16,718 nt of DNA from contig JAAVIG010000156.1 in the NCBI GenBank assembly GCA_014796735.1, positions 1 through 16,718 of the forward strand. The letters are read 5' to 3'. Position 1 is the first letter of the stretch, and the number at the start of each line of letters is the position of its first letter. The DNA comes from Oscillospiraceae bacterium. GTDB lineage: Bacteria; Bacillota; Clostridia; Oscillospirales; Ruminococcaceae. The position numbers were made by a program, and so were the translations under genes. Below are positions 14,314 to 16,718 of this stretch, piece by piece. The notes under the pieces were generated by a model that was given only the letters and a program-made list of their open reading frames with translations, had not been told where the DNA came from and searched no databases.

Positions 14314-16099
14314 GAATATGGTTACTCCTCCCTCACAGCTCGGACGTGGCAGGGGGATTCCGGCAGTGAAGCCCAAGGATATGAAAGGCACGCTGGTACG
14401 TCTTTGGAAAATGACCAAGGGACACCGTAAAGGCTTGGGATGGATCATGCTTTTGTCCGCTTTGGCCTCCGGTTCCGCCGTGCTGTCTCCTTATATTATA
14501 GGTAAGGCGGTCAACAGTATTGACAGCGGGAATCCGGGTGTGATGCTGCTTATAATTTTATCGGCTCTGTATTTAGGGGACTGGCTTATCCGATTTTTGC
14601 AGCAGTTTTTTATGGCGGGTATCGGACAGCGGCTTATCCTGCATATTCGCACCGTTCTGTTTTCCCATATGGAAAAGCTGCCCCTGTCTTTTTTTGACAA
14701 GAGGCAGCACGGTGAGCTGATGAGCCGGCTGACAAACGATGTGGACAATATCAGCGTTACGATATCCGACTCTCTTACACAGCTGATGATGTACGGTTTT
14801 ACTATCATAGGCATATTTTGTGTTATGATATATATGAGCCCATTGCTTACCGCCGTGTCGCTTTTTGCGGTGCTGCTGATTTTTCTGCTGACTAAGGCAG
14901 TGACTAAGCGTACCAAAGTATTGTACAAACAGCAGCAGGAAATTTTAGGCAAACTTAACGGTCAGACGGAGGAAAGTATTTCCGGAATAAACATTGTCAA
15001 GGCCTTTGGACAGGAGCAGGAGATGGTGGAAAGTTTTTCGCGGAACAACGACGAATTCTGCCGTGTTGCCGTAAAAGCTCAGATAGTATCGGGATACCTG
15101 ATGCCTATGACTAATGTGATAAACAATCTGACCTATGTGCTTATTGCCATAATCAGCGGTATAATGGCGCTTGAAGGTAAACTCACCGTGGGTGAGATTT
15201 CAAGCTTTCTGCTGTATTCAAGGCAGTTTTCCCGTCCCTTTGTGGAGATCGCCAATATCTACAATAATTTTCAGACGGCGGTGGCAGGTGCGGAGCGAAT
15301 ACTGGAGATTATGGACGAGAGCTGTGAGCCGGAGGACGTTGACGGAGCTAAAAGCGCGGTTGGAGTACTCGGCGCCGTAAGCTTCCGCAATGTGACCTTT
15401 GGCTATCGTGAGGACAAGCCCGTTTTGCGCAATATCAATCTGGATATACCGGCGGGAACCAGAGTGGCGGTGGTAGGACCTACGGGCTCGGGAAAAACCA
15501 CCCTGATAAATCTGCTGACTCGCTTCTATGACGTGCAGGAGGGCGCGATTTTACTGGACGGTCACGACCTGCGGGAGTATAAGTTAAAAGAACTGCGCAG
15601 GGCTTTTGGCGTGGTGCTTCAGGATACGGCACTTTTCGGCGCCTCTGTCCGGGAAAATATCGGCTATGGCTGCGAAAACGCTTCTGAAAAGGAGATAGAG
15701 GAGGCGGCTGAAATTGCCGGAGCCGACGGCTTTATACGAAGGCTGCCCGAGGGCTTTGACACGATCCTTTACCGCAGCGGCGCGGAGCTGAGCCAGGGGG
15801 AGCGCCAGCTGCTTACAATAGCAAGAGCCGTACTGAATCAGGCACCTATCATGATACTGGACGAGGCCACCAGCTCGGTTGACACCGTAACGGAGCAGCA
15901 TATCCGCAAAACCATGCTGACCGTTACCAAAGGCCGCACCTCGTTTATTATCGCTCACCGCCTGTCTACCATACGCGATTCTGACTTGATATTGCTGATA
16001 CGCGACGGGCAGATAGCGGAGCGCGGGACACATCGAGAGCTTATGGAGATGTCGGGAGAGTATGCTAAAATGTATCTGACGCAGGTGGGAAGGATATGA
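14306..16099 (+). CDS. ABC exporter half-transporter, catalytic partner
   Basis: This 597-residue partner has the same exporter layout after an N-terminal extension of about 30 polar residues typical of the second subunit of such pairs. Walker A GPTGSGKTT is near 391, the Q-loop is VLQDTALFGAS, Walker B IMILDEATSSVD near 515-526 has the catalytic Glu, and the switch His is in FIIAHRLSTI near 550. The signature is LSQGERQL near 495 instead of LSGGQ. This altered signature faces the degenerate site of the first subunit in the dimer, so the two form one active and one inactive site. The ATG at 14306 is chosen because AGAAGGTG lies 6 nt before it. A GTG nine bases earlier falls in that ribosome-binding site. 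It overlaps the first subunit by 8 nt. No clear terminator follows immediately. Confidence 0.93.
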   Translation: MNKNMVTPPSQLGRGRGIPAVKPKDMKGTLVRLWKMTKGHRKGLGWIMLLSALASGSAVLSPYIIGKAVNSIDSGNPGVMLLIILSALYLGDWLIRFLQQFFMAGIGQRLILHIRTVLFSHMEKLPLSFFDKRQHGELMSRLTNDVDNISVTISDSLTQLMMYGFTIIGIFCVMIYMSPLLTAVSLFAVLLIFLLTKAVTKRTKVLYKQQQEILGKLNGQTEESISGINIVKAFGQEQEMVESFSRNNDEFCRVAVKAQIVSGYLMPMTNVINNLTYVLIAIISGIMALEGKLTVGEISSFLLYSRQFSRPFVEIANIYNNFQTAVAGAERILEIMDESCEPEDVDGAKSAVGVLGAVSFRNVTFGYREDKPVLRNINLDIPAGTRVAVVGPTGSGKTTLINLLTRFYDVQEGAILLDGHDLREYKLKELRRAFGVVLQDTALFGASVRENIGYGCENASEKEIEEAAEIAGADGFIRRLPEGFDTILYRSGAELSQGERQLLTIARAVLNQAPIMILDEATSSVDTVTEQHIRKTMLTVTKGRTSFIIAHRLSTIRDSDLILLIRDGQIAERGTHRELMEMSGEYAKMYLTQVGRI

Positions 16100-16380
16100 G
16101 GCTTTTTGATTTTGTTTAAGCCGTTCTGTTCATTGAGTGTAAGCTTATTTTTCATTTTGCAGGCAATCAAATCTTTATACGCATAACCGGACGTTTTTTA
16201 AGCTTTCTGCCTAATAATTCATGCCCGCTCAAATAATATCCCGATTTTGGGAACCTCAAAATTCCCTTTTATACCGCGGAAAATTGCAATCCCCTTAATT
16301 TGCTGAATATTTATCGGTCAAAAATTCGGCGATCCTAAACCTTCAAAGCAAACTGCTATTATGTTAAGCATAAAAAAACA
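16100..16380. other. Intergenic region after the ABC operon
   Basis: No gene is supported. A 30-codon minus-strand frame opening at a TTG near 16247 has a poor ribosome-binding site and is not called. The stretch holds the second copy of the intergenic repeat at 16290-16320, followed by AATTCGGCGA (16323-16332), the reverse complement of a block within the first copy at 11521-11531. Confidence 0.4.
16290..16320. repeat. Dispersed intergenic repeat, copy 2
   Basis: TCCCCTTAATTTGCT runs directly into TTGCTGAATATTTA. Both blocks also occur at 11503-11549 in the same orientation, though there they are separated. The two copies lie on either side of the hydrolase-ABC operon. Confidence 0.5.
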
Positions 16381-16413
16381 CGATCAGGCATCCTGAAAAA
16401 GGCTGCCTGATCG
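16381..16413 (-). terminator. Rho-independent terminator acting on the minus strand
   Basis: CGATCAGGCA (16381-16390) and TGCCTGATCG (16404-16413) pair perfectly, with CCT/AGG extending the stem after one mismatch. Seven T residues follow on the minus strand (16372-16378 on plus). It would terminate a transcript entering from the right edge, although the last 300 bases show no minus-strand gene. Confidence 0.65.
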
Positions 16414-16420
16414 CTGTTTA

Positions 16421-16514
16421 ATACTAATCCCTTTTAAAACTGTTGGATTAGTGTTTTGGGTGCAATCCCTTTTTAAACTGTGGGTATTACGTCAGTTTAA
16501 AAAGGGATTGGTAT
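16421..16514. mobile_element. 94-bp inverted-repeat element, possible MITE or IS remnant
   Basis: The ends ATACTAATCCCTTTTAAAAC (from 16421) and its inverted counterpart at 16493-16514 match at 20 of 22 positions. A further copy, AATCCCTTTTTAAACTGT (16464-16481), lies inside as a direct repeat of 16426-16443 with one mismatch. That inner copy forms a perfect 18-bp hairpin with 16493-16510. The left end also folds on itself (ACTAATCC/GGATTAGT at 16423-16452). No coding sequence is present. Confidence 0.5.
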
Positions 16515-16686
16515 AAAAAAGTTGTAACCGGAAAATCTCGTTATCAATATTTATTGTATTATGTGAAACATATTCTTATGCTTTTTTCTGGTTTTTTAAA
16601 ATCCGTTGCACTGACAAGACATTCACTGACCGGATGGCCAGGGCAACAGCATTTACTTTTTTAAAAAATAGCAGTATAATAAAAGA
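16515..16686. promoter_or_regulatory. AT-rich region with a promoter-like site near the right edge
   Basis: A perfect TATAAT lies at 16675-16680, with a poor TTTACT -35-like box at 16653-16658 (16-nt spacer). The start would fall at about 16687, the same place as the ATG of a possible gene. The rest of the stretch shows no feature. Confidence 0.3.
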
Positions 16687-16718
16687 ATGGAAATAAAAAA
16701 ATTAAAAGAAGAGATCAA
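16687..16718 (+). CDS. Possible start of a gene running off the right edge
   Basis: From ATG 16687 the ten complete codons read MEIKKLKEEI and remain open to the window end. There is no Shine-Dalgarno sequence in the few bases before it, and a TATAAT box lies only 6 nt upstream, so it would have to be leaderless or start elsewhere. Too short to identify. Confidence 0.25.
   Translation, partial: MEIKKLKEEI

Noticed and set aside
16158..16247. Thirty-codon minus-strand frame starting at a TTG
   Set aside because: The ribosome-binding site is poor, the start is non-ATG, and there is no recognisable sequence or operon partner.
1..16718. CRISPR array
   Set aside because: No series of regularly spaced identical repeats occurs; the repeats seen are inverted pairs or single tandem duplications.

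Overview
The window looks like a chromosomal accessory region of a low-to-moderate-GC Gram-positive anaerobe, most likely a gut Clostridia member of the Ruminococcus/Oscillospiraceae type. This is inferred from strong GGAGG ribosome-binding sites, consensus sigma-A promoters, AT-rich spacers, short tight operons and the families present. No rRNA, complete tRNA or CRISPR array was seen.

Left part (1-5900), all minus strand. The N-terminal end of an AAA ATPase runs off the left edge. It is followed by an AAA/DUF4143 ATPase, an NCS2-family purine permease with its own consensus promoter and terminator, and a large serine recombinase preceded by a 50-residue protein and a stop-interrupted small reading frame. 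A 161-bp palindromic MITE-like element flanked by TA and several strong inverted repeats lie just upstream of the recombinase unit. A tRNA T-arm-like fragment lies between the DUF4143 gene and the permease. These features mark the left part as mobile or remodelled DNA.

Centre (6360-11014), minus strand. This is a compact five-gene operon with gaps of 5-25 nt, transcribed from a near-consensus promoter at 11219-11247 through a leader of about 200 nt. In order it encodes a 582-residue coiled-coil/helical protein with a membrane hairpin, a 102-residue zinc-ribbon protein with a Trp/Pro/Arg tail, a 153-residue helical protein, a Ycf46-like AAA+ ATPase with intact ATPase motifs, and a 164-residue protein with a Gln-rich N-terminus. 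Apart from the ATPase I recognise none of these as members of a named pathway. This is the best candidate for an undescribed system, presumably an AAA+ remodelling machine acting on a membrane-anchored scaffold.

Right part (11690-16100), plus strand. A metallo-beta-lactamase-fold hydrolase and two ABC exporter half-transporters overlap at both junctions (4 and 8 nt) behind a TTGAAC-17-TATAAT promoter. The first half-transporter has a degenerate nucleotide site and the second supplies a non-canonical signature, as in heterodimeric exporters of the TM287/288 and LmrCD type. The last 600 bases hold repeats, a minus-strand terminator and possibly the first codons of another gene.
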